A stretch of 64,000 nucleotides of DNA from contig JANYKN010000034.1 in the NCBI GenBank assembly GCA_025361565.1, forward strand, positions 1 to 64,000, read 5' to 3'. The notes beneath the pieces were generated by a model. It was not told the origin of the DNA and made no database searches. It saw only the letters and a list, made by a program, of their open reading frames with translations. This stretch comes from Bacteroidota bacterium (GTDB lineage: Bacteria > Bacteroidota > Bacteroidia > Bacteroidales > NBLH01). Below are positions 9,431-18,457 of this stretch, in pieces. The position numbers were made by a program, and so were the translations under genes. How positions within the stretch are numbered: the first letter of the stretch is position 1; each line of letters starts with the position of its first letter.

Positions 9431-9781
9431 ATGAGTAGCGAATCATTAGTTTTATTTTTTATCATTGGTGTTGTTTTGGTAGGTGGTGCAGTTTTGTTTT
9501 CAAATTATTTTGCGCCAAAGTCCTCAAATCCTGCCAAGCTAGAGCCGTATGAATGCGGTATTCCTGTTAAAGACGGTTCCTGGATACAATTTAATGTTGG
9601 ATATTACCTTTTCTCGATCATCTACCTTGTGTTTGATGTGGAAATTGTTTTTATCTATCCATGGGGCACAGTAATGAAAGATGTTGGACTTACTGCATTT
9701 ATTGAAATTGTCATCTTTTTTGTTATACTTGGTCTGGGCTTAGCATATGCCTGGAAGAAAAAAGCACTTACATGGGTATAA
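9431..9781 (+). CDS. nuoA: NADH-quinone oxidoreductase subunit A
   Basis: 116 residues with three transmembrane helices (about 5-25, 58-80, 88-108), the normal size and shape of NuoA. The conserved loop between helices 1 and 2 reads [10 protein letters not shown], containing the Glu-Cys pair near the quinone cavity, followed by [25 protein letters not shown]. NuoA is a membrane subunit at the junction between the peripheral arm and the proton-pumping arm of complex I. It is the first gene of the operon and overlaps nuoB by ten bases, which suggests translational coupling. Confidence 0.96.
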   Translation: MSSESLVLFFIIGVVLVGGAVLFSNYFAPKSSNPAKLEPYECGIPVKDGSWIQFNVGYYLFSIIYLVFDVEIVFIYPWGTVMKDVGLTAFIEIVIFFVILGLGLAYAWKKKALTWV

Positions 9782-10335
9782 AGATAAAATCAATGGATTA
9801 TGAAGACTTCAATGACAACGAATCGTTGGAGCTCTTTAAAAAAACAGGCAGTGATGGATTTTTTATGACCACTATTGACAGCCTGATTAATTGGGGAAGA
9901 TCAAATTCTGTTTGGCCACTTACATTTGCAACCAGCTGTTGCGGAATTGAAATGATGGCAGCAGGTGCTTCCAGGCACGATTTTGCACGTTTCGGTATTG
10001 AAGTATATAGGGCTTCGCCTCGTCAGGCTGACGTAATTGTTATTGCCGGGACAATTGTGCATAAAATGGCACCTGTATTAAAAAGATTGTATGATCAAAT
10101 GGCAGATCCAAAATACGTGATTGCCATGGGAGCGTGTGCCATTTCAGGAGGGCCTTTTTATACCAATACCTATTCAGTAGTTCGTGGTGCAGACCATGTA
10201 ATTCCTGTTGATGTTTATATTCCCGGTTGTCCGCCAAGACCAGAAGCCTTGCTTTATGGAGTAATGCAATTGCAGCGCAAAATAAAAGCTGAAAGTAAGC
10301 AAAACAGAATGGAAACCAGAGATAATTTTATTTAG
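9772..10335 (+). CDS. nuoB: NADH-quinone oxidoreductase subunit B (N2 cluster)
   Basis: 187 residues. NuoB holds the terminal 4Fe-4S cluster N2 that passes electrons to quinone. The ligand cysteines are visible: the adjacent pair in [12 protein letters not shown], one in [11 protein letters not shown] and one in [15 protein letters not shown]. The family signature around [17 protein letters not shown] is intact. It is a soluble connecting subunit docked on the membrane arm. A 5-bp gap separates it from nuoC. Confidence 0.97.
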   Translation: MGIKIKSMDYEDFNDNESLELFKKTGSDGFFMTTIDSLINWGRSNSVWPLTFATSCCGIEMMAAGASRHDFARFGIEVYRASPRQADVIVIAGTIVHKMAPVLKRLYDQMADPKYVIAMGACAISGGPFYTNTYSVVRGADHVIPVDVYIPGCPPRPEALLYGVMQLQRKIKAESKQNRMETRDNFI

Positions 10336-10340
10336 TAATC

Positions 10341-10805
10341 ATGGAAACTTTTGATCATAATGCACTGCAGGAAACATTATCGGCCATGATGCCCGGTGCT
10401 GTTTTCAATACAAACCCTCAGTTTGTTGAAGCAGTTGTTCCTGCAAATGACTTGCATAAATTTGCACTTGAATTGAAGATGAATTCAAAAACTCAATTCG
10501 ATTATCTGGTTTGCCAAACTGGCCTTGATAAAAACGAAGAATTAAGTGTAGTATTTCATTTACGGTCTACAAAACTAAATCATTCTTGCGTATTAAAAGT
10601 GATAACTTCCGATAGGATCAATCCTGAATTTGATTCAGTTTTTGATATTTGGAAATCTGCCGAATTTTTTGAGCGCGAAATCTTTGATTTATTGGGAATT
10701 AAATTTAAGAATCACCCTGATTTAAGACGGTTGTTTCTTGAAGATGATTTCGTGGGTTATCCCTTACGTAAAGATTTTGTTGATAACATAAATATTGTAC
10801 AATAG
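10341..10805 (+). CDS. nuoC: NADH-quinone oxidoreductase subunit C
   Basis: 154 residues, the short 30-kDa-subunit form. The C-terminal signature is present: FFEREIFDLLGIKFKNHPDLRRLFL, followed by GYPLRKDF. NuoC is a peripheral-arm subunit that packs against NuoD. Here C and D are separate genes, unlike the nuoCD fusion of enterobacteria. It sits nine bases ahead of nuoD. Confidence 0.95.
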   Translation: METFDHNALQETLSAMMPGAVFNTNPQFVEAVVPANDLHKFALELKMNSKTQFDYLVCQTGLDKNEELSVVFHLRSTKLNHSCVLKVITSDRINPEFDSVFDIWKSAEFFEREIFDLLGIKFKNHPDLRRLFLEDDFVGYPLRKDFVDNINIVQ

Positions 10806-10814
10806 CCTGTTAAT

Positions 10815-11936
10815 ATGGTTGAAAAAAGAGAAATAATTCTCGGCGAGAACGAACCGTATGTAATCAATATGGGGCCACAGCATCCATCTACCCATGGAGT
10901 GCTAAGGTTTGAGTTGAGCCTTAAAGGCGAAACCGTTTTTAAAGTAGTGCCTCATTGCGGATACATTCACCGTGGAATTGAAAAAATGTGTGAGTCAAAC
11001 ACATATCAGCAAATTATTCACCTTACCGACAGAATGGATTACCTTTCTGCACATCCAAATAATGAAGCTGTTAGCCTTTGCGTTGAAAAAGCGTTGGGAA
11101 TTGAAGTTCCCGAGCGTGTTAAAGTAATCCGTACCATTTTATCTGAACTTGGCCGTTTGGCTTCACATCAACTATGGTGGTGTGCTTTTGGAATGGATTT
11201 AGGTGCTTTAACTACCTTTTTCTATGGTCTTAGAGATCGTGAAAAAATCCTTGATATTTTCGAAGAAAGCTTTGGTTCAAGATTGTTGCACAGTTATATT
11301 TGCCCTGGTGGATTGATGAATGATGTTCATCCTAATTTCAAACAAAGGATCAAAGATTTCATTCCTTATTTCAGGAAAAAACTTCCTGAATATGATCAAT
11401 TATTGAGCGGCAATGTTATTTTTAAAGAACGTTCCAGAGGAATTGGCATGTTGAGTCTTGAAGATGCCATTTCATATGGAGTAACCGGACCATCGGGAAG
11501 GGGATCAGGTTTTTCTTGCGATATCCGTAAATCACAACCATACAGTGCATATGACAGAGTTGATTTCAAAGAAATCCTTTTTACCGAAGGCGATACTTAT
11601 GCAAGATATAGAGTTAGGATTGCCGAAATGTGGGAATCCATGAAAATTCTTGAACAACTTGTTGACCAAATACCTGATGGCGACTATACTGCCAAAATGA
11701 AACCAATTATTAAGCTTCCTGAAGGGGAATATTACCAATCGGTTGAAACCGCTAGGGGCGAATTAGGTGTATACATTGTAAGTAAAGGGGATAAATTCCC
11801 GGTTCGGGTTAAATTCCGTACTCCAAATTTCAGCAATCTTTTTGCTATCAATCATATGGCTGTTGGACATAAAATTGCCGATTTGGTTGCAATCAGTGGT
11901 TCGCTTGATTTGGTTATTCCCGATATTGACAGATAA
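10815..11936 (+). CDS. nuoD: NADH-quinone oxidoreductase subunit D
   Basis: 373 residues, the 49-kDa subunit that lines the quinone-reduction site together with NuoB. Visible signatures include NMGPQHPSTHGVLRFEL, whose His lies at the quinone head group, GYIHRGIEK, DRMDYLSAHPN and GPSGRGSGFSCDIRK. It is related to the large subunit of NiFe hydrogenases but lacks the metal-binding cysteine pairs, as expected. It is full length and uninterrupted, 11 bp before nuoH. Confidence 0.96.
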   Translation: MVEKREIILGENEPYVINMGPQHPSTHGVLRFELSLKGETVFKVVPHCGYIHRGIEKMCESNTYQQIIHLTDRMDYLSAHPNNEAVSLCVEKALGIEVPERVKVIRTILSELGRLASHQLWWCAFGMDLGALTTFFYGLRDREKILDIFEESFGSRLLHSYICPGGLMNDVHPNFKQRIKDFIPYFRKKLPEYDQLLSGNVIFKERSRGIGMLSLEDAISYGVTGPSGRGSGFSCDIRKSQPYSAYDRVDFKEILFTEGDTYARYRVRIAEMWESMKILEQLVDQIPDGDYTAKMKPIIKLPEGEYYQSVETARGELGVYIVSKGDKFPVRVKFRTPNFSNLFAINHMAVGHKIADLVAISGSLDLVIPDIDR

Positions 11937-11947
11937 ATTAGAACTTT

Positions 11948-13033
11948 ATGAAATTTTTATACGATTTTTCAATTTTAACAAATTCAATTCACCAAATGCT
12001 GGCTGCTTCGCTATCGCCACTTTGGGTATTTATCATCGAACTTGTTTTGGTGGGATTGGTTTTTCTCGGATTTTATGCAATACTCGGTTTATTCCTCGTT
12101 TACCTCGAAAGAAGGGTTTGTGCCTTCATTCAAAACCGTTTAGGTCCAAATAGGGTAGGGCCACAAGGGATTTTCCAGACCATTGCCGACTTAGTAAAAC
12201 TGTTATTTAAAGAATTGTTTGTTGTTCGCAAGGCCGATAAAATTCTTTTTAACCTGGCTCCTTTTATCGTCATCATTGCCTCGTTAATGGCCATTGGGGC
12301 TATTCCTTATGCAAAAGGACTTCACGCAATTGATTTAAATATAGGTGTTTTTTATATCCTTGCAGTTACTTCTCTTGGTGTTGTTGGAATACTTTTAGCA
12401 GGATGGTCCAGTAACAGTAAATATTCTTTGCTTGGCGCAATGCGCAGCGGGGCTCAGATAATAAGTTATGAACTTTCAGTAGGTTTATCTTTGCTTGCAG
12501 TCATCATTTTTTCAGGTTCCATGCAGTTATCAACCATTGTTGAAAGCCAAGCTAACGGATGGTGGATTTTCAAAGGTCATATTCCTGCATTTTTTGCTTT
12601 TGTTATCTTCTTAATTGCTGCAACCGCTGAAACAAACCGTGGTCCTTTCGATTTGGCTGAAGCCGAATCTGAATTAACAGCAGGATTTCATACAGAATAT
12701 ACCGGAATCAGGTTTGCATTTTTCTTTTTGGCCGAATACATGAACATGTTCTTGGCTGCTGCACTTGCCACTACTGTATTCCTTGGCGGATGGATGCCTT
12801 TTCATTTTTTTGATTTTAGTGGTTTCAACTATGTAATGGATTTTATCCCGCCATTTGTTTGGTTCTTTGGGAAAACTTTTGTGGTAATCTATATCATCAT
12901 GTTATTTAAATGGACATTCCCACGTTTAAGGATTGACCAATTATTGACACTTGAATGGAAGTATTTGCTACCGCTTAATTTATTAAATATTATTGTAATA
13001 GCCTTCATCGTGTTGATGGGATGGCATTTTTAA
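11948..13033 (+). CDS. nuoH: NADH-quinone oxidoreductase subunit H
   Basis: 361 residues with about eight transmembrane helices. It has the conserved [20 protein letters not shown] loop and the [20 protein letters not shown] loop, rich in the acidic residues thought to couple quinone chemistry to proton transfer. NuoH connects the peripheral arm to the antiporter-like subunits. Its N-terminus is longer than usual (about 20 extra residues before the first helix), but the ATG directly follows the nuoD stop, so the start is probably right. Confidence 0.95.
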   Translation: MKFLYDFSILTNSIHQMLAASLSPLWVFIIELVLVGLVFLGFYAILGLFLVYLERRVCAFIQNRLGPNRVGPQGIFQTIADLVKLLFKELFVVRKADKILFNLAPFIVIIASLMAIGAIPYAKGLHAIDLNIGVFYILAVTSLGVVGILLAGWSSNSKYSLLGAMRSGAQIISYELSVGLSLLAVIIFSGSMQLSTIVESQANGWWIFKGHIPAFFAFVIFLIAATAETNRGPFDLAEAESELTAGFHTEYTGIRFAFFFLAEYMNMFLAAALATTVFLGGWMPFHFFDFSGFNYVMDFIPPFVWFFGKTFVVIYIIMLFKWTFPRLRIDQLLTLEWKYLLPLNLLNIIVIAFIVLMGWHF

Positions 13034-13040
13034 GATAGCT

Positions 13041-13523
13041 ATGAATCCTGTAATAAAATATTTTTCAGAAATAGTAAAAGGTGTTGGGACATTGATCACA
13101 GGCATGAAAGTCACCTCAGGCTATTTTATCCGACCCAAAGAAATAATTACTCAGAAATATCCTGAAAACAGGGATACCCTTATAATGCTTGAAAGGTTTA
13201 AAGGGGAGGTTGTTATGCCTCATGACGAGAACAATCAACATGCCTGTACGGGTTGTGGTATTTGCGAGATTAATTGTCCAAATGGTTCAATACAAATCTT
13301 AACAGCAAAAATTACCAATGCCGAAGGTAAATCTGTTAGAGTTATTGATAAGCACATCTATCATCTATCAATGTGCACCATGTGTGGTTTATGTGTAAAA
13401 ACTTGCCCTTCGGACGCGATTGTGTTTGCACCAACCTTTGAACATGCTGTCTTTGATAGGAACAAGCTAACACTTCAACTTAATAAACCTGGTTCTTCAA
13501 TTAAAAAAGGAGTTAAAGAATGA
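13041..13523 (+). CDS. nuoI: NADH-quinone oxidoreductase subunit I (two 4Fe-4S clusters)
   Basis: 160 residues. Two ferredoxin-type motifs, CTGCGICEINCP and CTMCGLCVKTCP, bind clusters N6a and N6b, which relay electrons to NuoB. The first motif is followed by NGSIQI and the second by SDAIVF. The N-terminal amphipathic segment would lie along the membrane. Its last codons overlap the nuoJ start in an ATGA arrangement, showing coupled translation. Confidence 0.95.
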   Translation: MNPVIKYFSEIVKGVGTLITGMKVTSGYFIRPKEIITQKYPENRDTLIMLERFKGEVVMPHDENNQHACTGCGICEINCPNGSIQILTAKITNAEGKSVRVIDKHIYHLSMCTMCGLCVKTCPSDAIVFAPTFEHAVFDRNKLTLQLNKPGSSIKKGVKE

Positions 13524-14050
13524 GTCTGTATGAAATAATGTTCGCGATTTTCGCGGCAGTCATTTTGGTGTTTTCAATCCTCACCATCACAACACGTCGT
13601 ATTTTAAGGGCTGCTGTATATTTGTTATTTGTGTTGTTATCTACTGCAGGTGTTTATTTTTGGCTTCAGTATGAATTCCTTGCCGGTGTGCAAGTTGCAC
13701 TTTATGCCGGTGGTATTGTAGTTATTATTATTTTCTCGATTTTGTTAACCCATCACATCGACCATAAATTCGATAGGGCTGCCTGGTGGAATATTATATC
13801 AGGATCAGCTCTTGCTATTGTAGGATCGGTCACTGCTATCAGCACAATTCTAAGTTATGATTTTAAACCAATAGCCAAGGTAGCTATTGATAGTTCTGTA
13901 AAAAGTATAGGAAATCAATTGGTTAGTACCGGACACAATGGTTACGTGCTGCCTTTTGAGGTAATCAGTATTTTATTATTGGCCGCTTTAATTGGAGCTA
14001 TCGTAGTTGCTAAAAAAGAAGATACCAATTCAGAACCGATTTCAAAATAA
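13520..14050 (+). CDS. nuoJ: NADH-quinone oxidoreductase subunit J
   Basis: 176 residues with five predicted membrane helices. The family region LLFVLLSTAGVYFWLQYEFLAGVQVALYAGGIVVIIIF carries the conserved helix-3 segment that twists during the coupling cycle. NuoJ is a small core membrane subunit between NuoA and NuoK. The start overlaps the nuoI stop, and nuoK begins six bases after the stop. Confidence 0.94.
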   Translation: MSLYEIMFAIFAAVILVFSILTITTRRILRAAVYLLFVLLSTAGVYFWLQYEFLAGVQVALYAGGIVVIIIFSILLTHHIDHKFDRAAWWNIISGSALAIVGSVTAISTILSYDFKPIAKVAIDSSVKSIGNQLVSTGHNGYVLPFEVISILLLAALIGAIVVAKKEDTNSEPISK

Positions 14051-14056
14051 TTGAAC

Positions 14057-14371
14057 ATGGAGCATATACCTTTACAATATTTTCTTATCCTAAGTACCCT
14101 GATGTTTTTTATTGGCGTAGCAGGATTCATTATTCGACGCAATCTGATTACCATTTTGATGTCAGTTGAACTGATGTTGAACTCGGTGAACATTAATTTT
14201 GTAGCCATAAACCGCTACTTATATCCTGATCAAATGCAAGGGCACTTCTTTTCATTGTTTATTGTAGCTATTGCTGCTGCTGAAGCTTCTGTTGCTATTG
14301 CGTTGATCATCAATATTTATCGTAGGTTTGATACGATAGAAGTGACTGAAGTAAAAGAAATGAAATATTAA
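14057..14371 (+). CDS. nuoK: NADH-quinone oxidoreductase subunit K
   Basis: The ORF track begins at a TTG (14051), but the ATG at 14057 gives the usual NuoK N-terminus MEHIPLQYFLILSTLMFFIG, so I place the start there (104 residues). There are three transmembrane helices, with the conserved intramembrane Glu in LMSVELMLNSVNINF and a second in AAAEASVAIALI. NuoK is MrpC-like and forms part of the proton path between NuoJ and NuoN. Confidence 0.95.
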   Translation: MEHIPLQYFLILSTLMFFIGVAGFIIRRNLITILMSVELMLNSVNINFVAINRYLYPDQMQGHFFSLFIVAIAAAEASVAIALIINIYRRFDTIEVTEVKEMKY

Positions 14372-14394
14372 TAACCAGAGGTTAATTCTTAACT

Positions 14395-16314
14395 ATGAGT
14401 ACTTTTAACTACACCATTTTAATTCCTGCTCTGCCATTGGCAATGTTTCTGCTGATTGGATTAACAGGTCATAAATTTAAAGCGCTGGTATCTGGTATTG
14501 CCGGCACTGCAAGTTTGGGTTTTATTACCATCTTATCTTATATTACCGCTATAAATTATTTCTGGGGAACAGGAATGGTAAATGATGTTTATCAAACCAT
14601 TATTCCTTTCAATTTCGAATGGCTTAATTTTACCGAAACACTTCAGGTGAAAATGGGTGTTTTATTGGATCCCATTTCTGTAATGATGTTGGTTGTTATA
14701 ACTACAGTTTCATTTGCTGTGCATTTATATAGTATTGGCTATATGAAAGGTGAAGTTGGGTTTAGCCGCTTTTTTGCTTTCTTATCGCTATTCTCGTTTT
14801 CAATGCTGGGACTTGTGCTTGCAACCAATATTTTCCAAATGTATATCTTTTGGGAACTGGTTGGGGTTTCATCTTTTTTATTGATTGGATATTATTATGA
14901 GAAACCTTCAGCTGTTGCAGCATCTAAAAAAGCTTTTATTGTAACACGTTTTGCTGATTTCGGTTTCCTTGTTGGTATTCTAATCTTATCGTACTTTACG
15001 GGAACTTTTGATTTTGGAATCCTTACAAATCCTTTAACATCGCCTGTAGCTTCCTTTGTTGGAACTTCTTTCATGGGTATCTCGGTTATTTCGTGGGCAA
15101 TGATATTAATTTTTATGGGTGGTGCCGGTAAATCAGCCATGCTACCATTTCATATTTGGTTGCCCGATGCAATGGAAGGTCCAACTCCTGTTTCAGCTCT
15201 TATTCATGCGGCCACTATGGTTGTTGCCGGTGTATATTTAGTTGCACGGATGTTTGTGGTTTATCATCTTTGGGCTCCCGATGTTCAGGAAGTTATTGCA
15301 TGGGTTGGTGGTATTACTTCTCTATTTGCCGCAGTTATTGCTATTACTCAATACGATATTAAACGGGTGCTTGCTTTTTCAACACTCTCACAAATAGGTT
15401 ATATGATGCTTGCATTGGGCGTTTCAGGTTACGGTGAGCATGCTGGTGTAGGTTATATGGCTTCTATGTTCCATTTGTTTACACACGCCATGTTCAAGGC
15501 TTTGTTGTTTCTTGGTGCTGGTTCTGTAATACATTCGGTACATAGCAATTATATGTATGATATGGGCGGGTTGCGTAAGTATTTACCAATTACTCACATT
15601 ACTTTTTTAATTGCCTGTTTAACTATTGCCGGTGTACCTTTCTTGTCTGGATTTTATAGTAAAGATGAAATTTTGGTAGCTGCGTTTGAACACAATAAAA
15701 TATTGTTTGGAATCGAATATTTGGTTGCCGGTTTAACTGCTTTTTATATGTTCAGGCTTTATTTTAATATATTCTGGGGTGAAGACAAAGTATATCATCA
15801 CACTCCACATGAGTCGCCATTGGTAATGACAATTCCATTGATGGTATTGGCTTTTGGTTCTATTTTTTCAGGATACTTGCCTTTCAGCCATTTGGTAACA
15901 AGCGATAAAATGGCTTTTACTACCCATTTGGATTACGCCATTGCAATTCCATCTATCTTAATTGGATTCCTTGGAATTGGTGTAGCCTGGATTATGTATA
16001 AAAAGAAAACAGATATACCTGATAGAATCTCTGCTGCATTAGGCGGATTTTATACTACAGTTTACAATAAATTTTATTTCGATGAAATATATCTTTTCGT
16101 AACAAGAAAGATTTTATTCAATATCGTATCACAAAGTGTGGCATGGTTCGACCGTCATATTGTTGATGGAAGCATGAATGGTATTGCCAACGTTGTTATT
16201 ACCAGTTCAAAGAAAATTAAAAGCTTGCAATCCGGTCAGCTACAACAATATGCTGCTGTATTTGTTGCAGGCGCATTAGGATTGTTATTGTATGTTATTT
16301 ATTTGCTAGGTTAA
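14395..16314 (+). CDS. nuoL: NADH-quinone oxidoreductase subunit L
   Basis: 639 residues, the distal antiporter-like proton pump with about 16 membrane helices and the long lateral helix near the C-terminus. Key signatures are the helix-5 Glu region FWELVGVSSFLLIGYYYEKP, the broken-helix Lys region GAGKSAMLPFHIWLPDAMEGPTP and FSTLSQIGYMMLALG. Length and motifs are normal. It is followed by 93 bp of simple AT-rich repeats instead of the tight spacing seen earlier in the operon. Confidence 0.95.
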   Translation: MSTFNYTILIPALPLAMFLLIGLTGHKFKALVSGIAGTASLGFITILSYITAINYFWGTGMVNDVYQTIIPFNFEWLNFTETLQVKMGVLLDPISVMMLVVITTVSFAVHLYSIGYMKGEVGFSRFFAFLSLFSFSMLGLVLATNIFQMYIFWELVGVSSFLLIGYYYEKPSAVAASKKAFIVTRFADFGFLVGILILSYFTGTFDFGILTNPLTSPVASFVGTSFMGISVISWAMILIFMGGAGKSAMLPFHIWLPDAMEGPTPVSALIHAATMVVAGVYLVARMFVVYHLWAPDVQEVIAWVGGITSLFAAVIAITQYDIKRVLAFSTLSQIGYMMLALGVSGYGEHAGVGYMASMFHLFTHAMFKALLFLGAGSVIHSVHSNYMYDMGGLRKYLPITHITFLIACLTIAGVPFLSGFYSKDEILVAAFEHNKILFGIEYLVAGLTAFYMFRLYFNIFWGEDKVYHHTPHESPLVMTIPLMVLAFGSIFSGYLPFSHLVTSDKMAFTTHLDYAIAIPSILIGFLGIGVAWIMYKKKTDIPDRISAALGGFYTTVYNKFYFDEIYLFVTRKILFNIVSQSVAWFDRHIVDGSMNGIANVVITSSKKIKSLQSGQLQQYAAVFVAGALGLLLYVIYLLG

Positions 16315-16318
16315 AATC

Positions 16319-16396
16319 AGAAATTAGTCATTTGAACTTGGAAATTAGAAATTAGTGTAAATGTCAATCAACAATAGTCAATATTCAATATTCAAC
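16319..16396. repeat. AT-rich simple repeats between nuoL and nuoM
   Basis: Two word families fill this spacer: AGAAATTAGT-type words (AAATTAGT, GAAATTAGAAATTAGT) at 16319-16357 and AATATTCAATATTCAA at 16375-16396. The same two families recur beside the four-helix-bundle gene (17905-18013, 18374-18457), after nuoN (19877-19905) and near 20350-20420. They look like slippage-prone spacer DNA rather than regulatory sites. Confidence 0.6.
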
Positions 16397-16407
16397 ATAT
16401 ATTTCTC

Positions 16408-17904
16408 ATGAACATACTGAATTTATTAATTTTAATCCCAATTTTAACAGTAACAGGGATTGCCGTTTCCAAAAGCATGGATGCTGTGCGAAAAGTAGCA
16501 GCTATTGGAATGTTTTTGCAATTAATTACTTCCATTGTCATTTTGTTTGTTTATATGGGAATACGCAAAAGTGGCGTAACCGACGAAATGGTACTCATGT
16601 CAGATTATACATGGTTTACTACCATTAATATCCATTACACAATTGGTATTGATGGTATTTCAGCAGCCATGATTTTGCTTACATCTATTGTGGTTTTTGC
16701 CGGTATTTTTGCGTCTTGGGAAGTTTCAAATTTACAAAAAGAGTTTTTTATCTCTCTTATATTGCTTGCAACTGGGGTTTTTGGTTTCTTTATTTCGATT
16801 GACCTTTTTACTATGTTCCTTTATTACGAATTGGCGGTAATACCTATGTATTTGCTGATTGGGATTTGGGGAACAGGACCAAAAGAGTATTCTGCTATGA
16901 AACTTACCATTATGCTTATGGCGGGTTCAGCTCTATTAATTGTTGCTCTTTTTGGGATTTATTATCTGACAGGTCCTGCTGATGGTCAGCATACATTCAA
17001 TTTATTGGAACTTGCTAAAAATACAATGAGCCTTCCTGCTCAACGTTTCTTTTTTCCATTCGCATTTCTTGGATTTGGGGTTTTAGGTGCATTGTTTCCA
17101 TTTCATACATGGTCGCCTGACGGTCATGCTTCTGCACCAACAGCGGTTTCCATGCTACATGCTGGTGTGTTGATGAAACTAGGGGGATATGGTATTTTCC
17201 GTATTGCCATGTATTTGATGCCACAAGCTGCTGCTGAACAAGCCTGGATATTTATTATCCTTACCAGTACCAGTGTAATTTATGGAGCTTTTGGCGCCAT
17301 CTGGCAAAAAGATTTAAAATATATCAATGCATATTCATCCGTAAGCCATTGTGGTTTGGTAATATTCGGTTTGTTGATGATGAACAAAACTGCCATGGAC
17401 GGTGCAATTTTACAAATGATTTCACATGGTTTGATGACTGCACTTTTCTTCGCATTAATCGGTATGATCTATTCCCGAACACATACCCGTATCATCAGTG
17501 AAATGGGTGGTTTGATGAAAGTGATGCCATTTTTGGGCGTGGTTTATTTGATTGCAGGTTTAGCTTCTTTAGGTTTACCTGGATTAAGTGGTTTCGTTGC
17601 AGAAATGTCGATTTTCTTTGGTGCATTTCAGCACGATGATATGTTCCACAGAGTTGCGACTATCATGGCTATTTCAGCTATCGTTGTTACAGCAGTTTAC
17701 ATTTTACGTGTTGTTGGTATACTTTTACTTGGTCCTATCAAAAATGAGGAGTACAAACTTCTAACAGATGCTACCTGGTATGAAAAAATAAGCACTTTAA
17801 GTCTTTTGATAGCTGTTGCTGGTATTGGTATTTATCCAACATGGTTGTACAATATGATTTATGAAAGCATTGGGCCAATTGCAGCTAAATTGATTGTTTA
17901 TTGA
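16408..17904 (+). CDS. nuoM: NADH-quinone oxidoreductase subunit M
   Basis: 498 residues with about 14 membrane helices. It is antiporter-like, with the helix-5 Glu in FLYYELAVIPMYLLIGIWG and the central proton-path region GFGVLGALFPFHTWSPDGHASAPT, plus INAYSSVSHCGLVIFG. NuoM is the middle proton-pumping subunit of the membrane arm. The gene is intact. Downstream, 109 bp of AT-rich repeats precede the inserted four-helix-bundle gene, so nuoN is 553 bp away. Confidence 0.95.
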   Translation: MNILNLLILIPILTVTGIAVSKSMDAVRKVAAIGMFLQLITSIVILFVYMGIRKSGVTDEMVLMSDYTWFTTINIHYTIGIDGISAAMILLTSIVVFAGIFASWEVSNLQKEFFISLILLATGVFGFFISIDLFTMFLYYELAVIPMYLLIGIWGTGPKEYSAMKLTIMLMAGSALLIVALFGIYYLTGPADGQHTFNLLELAKNTMSLPAQRFFFPFAFLGFGVLGALFPFHTWSPDGHASAPTAVSMLHAGVLMKLGGYGIFRIAMYLMPQAAAEQAWIFIILTSTSVIYGAFGAIWQKDLKYINAYSSVSHCGLVIFGLLMMNKTAMDGAILQMISHGLMTALFFALIGMIYSRTHTRIISEMGGLMKVMPFLGVVYLIAGLASLGLPGLSGFVAEMSIFFGAFQHDDMFHRVATIMAISAIVVTAVYILRVVGILLLGPIKNEEYKLLTDATWYEKISTLSLLIAVAGIGIYPTWLYNMIYESIGPIAAKLIVY

Positions 17905-17993
17905 TTATCGAATATTGATTATTGAAAGATTTATAATTGATAATTATTTAAAGATTGAAAATTGTTTAGTAATATTAAATTTTTCAATATAAA

Positions 17994-18010
17994 ATATTCA
18001 ATAGACAATA
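17994..18010. repeat. 17-bp direct repeat, left copy, flanking the four-helix-bundle gene
   Basis: ATATTCAATAGACAATA at 17994-18010 is identical to 18402-18418. The two copies bracket the four-helix-bundle ORF (18014-18373), and their starts are 408 bp apart. The left copy ends three bases before the ATG, so it also covers the ribosome-binding region. Confidence 0.8.
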
Positions 18011-18013
18011 TAA

Positions 18014-18373
18014 ATGAATAATACTGATTTAAAAAATAGGTCAAAAACATTTGCTCATCGTTGTATTAAATTAACACTTGCTTTGCCTGATACATATTTG
18101 GCCAAGCATATTAAGGGACAATTGATCAGATCATCAACTTCTGTGGCTGCAAATTACAGAGCTTCGTGTCTGGCGCAATCAAAAGCAGGTTTCATCTCTA
18201 AAATGAGTATAGTCATTGAAGAAGTGGATGAATCATTTTTCTGGCTTGAATTTATAGTTGATGAAAGTTTATTAAAAAGAGATTTAGTGAATGATTTAAT
18301 GAAGGAAGCAGCTGAGCTAACATCAATTTTCATCGCATCTAGAAAAACTGCATCAGCGAACTTGAAAAAATGA
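18014..18373 (+). CDS. Four-helix-bundle protein (23S rRNA IVP / S23 family)
   Basis: 119 residues. It matches the four-helix-bundle family first described as ORFs in 23S rRNA intervening sequences: RSKTFAHRCIKLTLALP, then the signature IRSSTSVAANYRASCLAQSKAGFISKM and VIEEVDESFFWLEFI. The family forms small all-helical oligomers with a basic surface; its molecular role is not settled. Here it lies inside the complex I operon between nuoM and nuoN, surrounded by AT-rich repeats and by 17-bp direct repeats, which suggests an inserted cassette. It is probably co-transcribed with nuo, but there is no reason to think it is a complex I subunit. Confidence 0.9.
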   Translation: MNNTDLKNRSKTFAHRCIKLTLALPDTYLAKHIKGQLIRSSTSVAANYRASCLAQSKAGFISKMSIVIEEVDESFFWLEFIVDESLLKRDLVNDLMKEAAELTSIFIASRKTASANLKK

Positions 18374-18382
18374 ATAATGAAT

Positions 18383-18441
18383 ATTGTCTATTGATTAATC
18401 AATATTCAATAGACAATAAACAATAAACAATAAACAATAAT
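18383..18441. repeat. Inverted repeat, direct-repeat copy and CAATAAA tandem repeats
   Basis: ATTGTCTATTGA (18383-18394) and TCAATAGACAAT (18406-18417) form a perfect 12-bp inverted repeat with an 11-nt loop. The right arm is part of the second copy of the 17-bp direct repeat (18402-18418). It runs into three CAATAAA heptamers plus CAATAAT (18414-18441) and another AATATTCAATAG (18443-18454) just before nuoN. Slippage in the heptamers is likely between strains. Confidence 0.7.
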
Positions 18442-18457
18442 CAATATTCAATAGGAT

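Noticed and set aside
14051-14056. TTG start of nuoK in the ORF track
   Set aside because: The ATG six bases later gives the normal NuoK N-terminus.
18414-18441. CAATAAA tandem repeats as a CRISPR array
   Set aside because: The units are 7 bp with no spacers; no cas genes are nearby.
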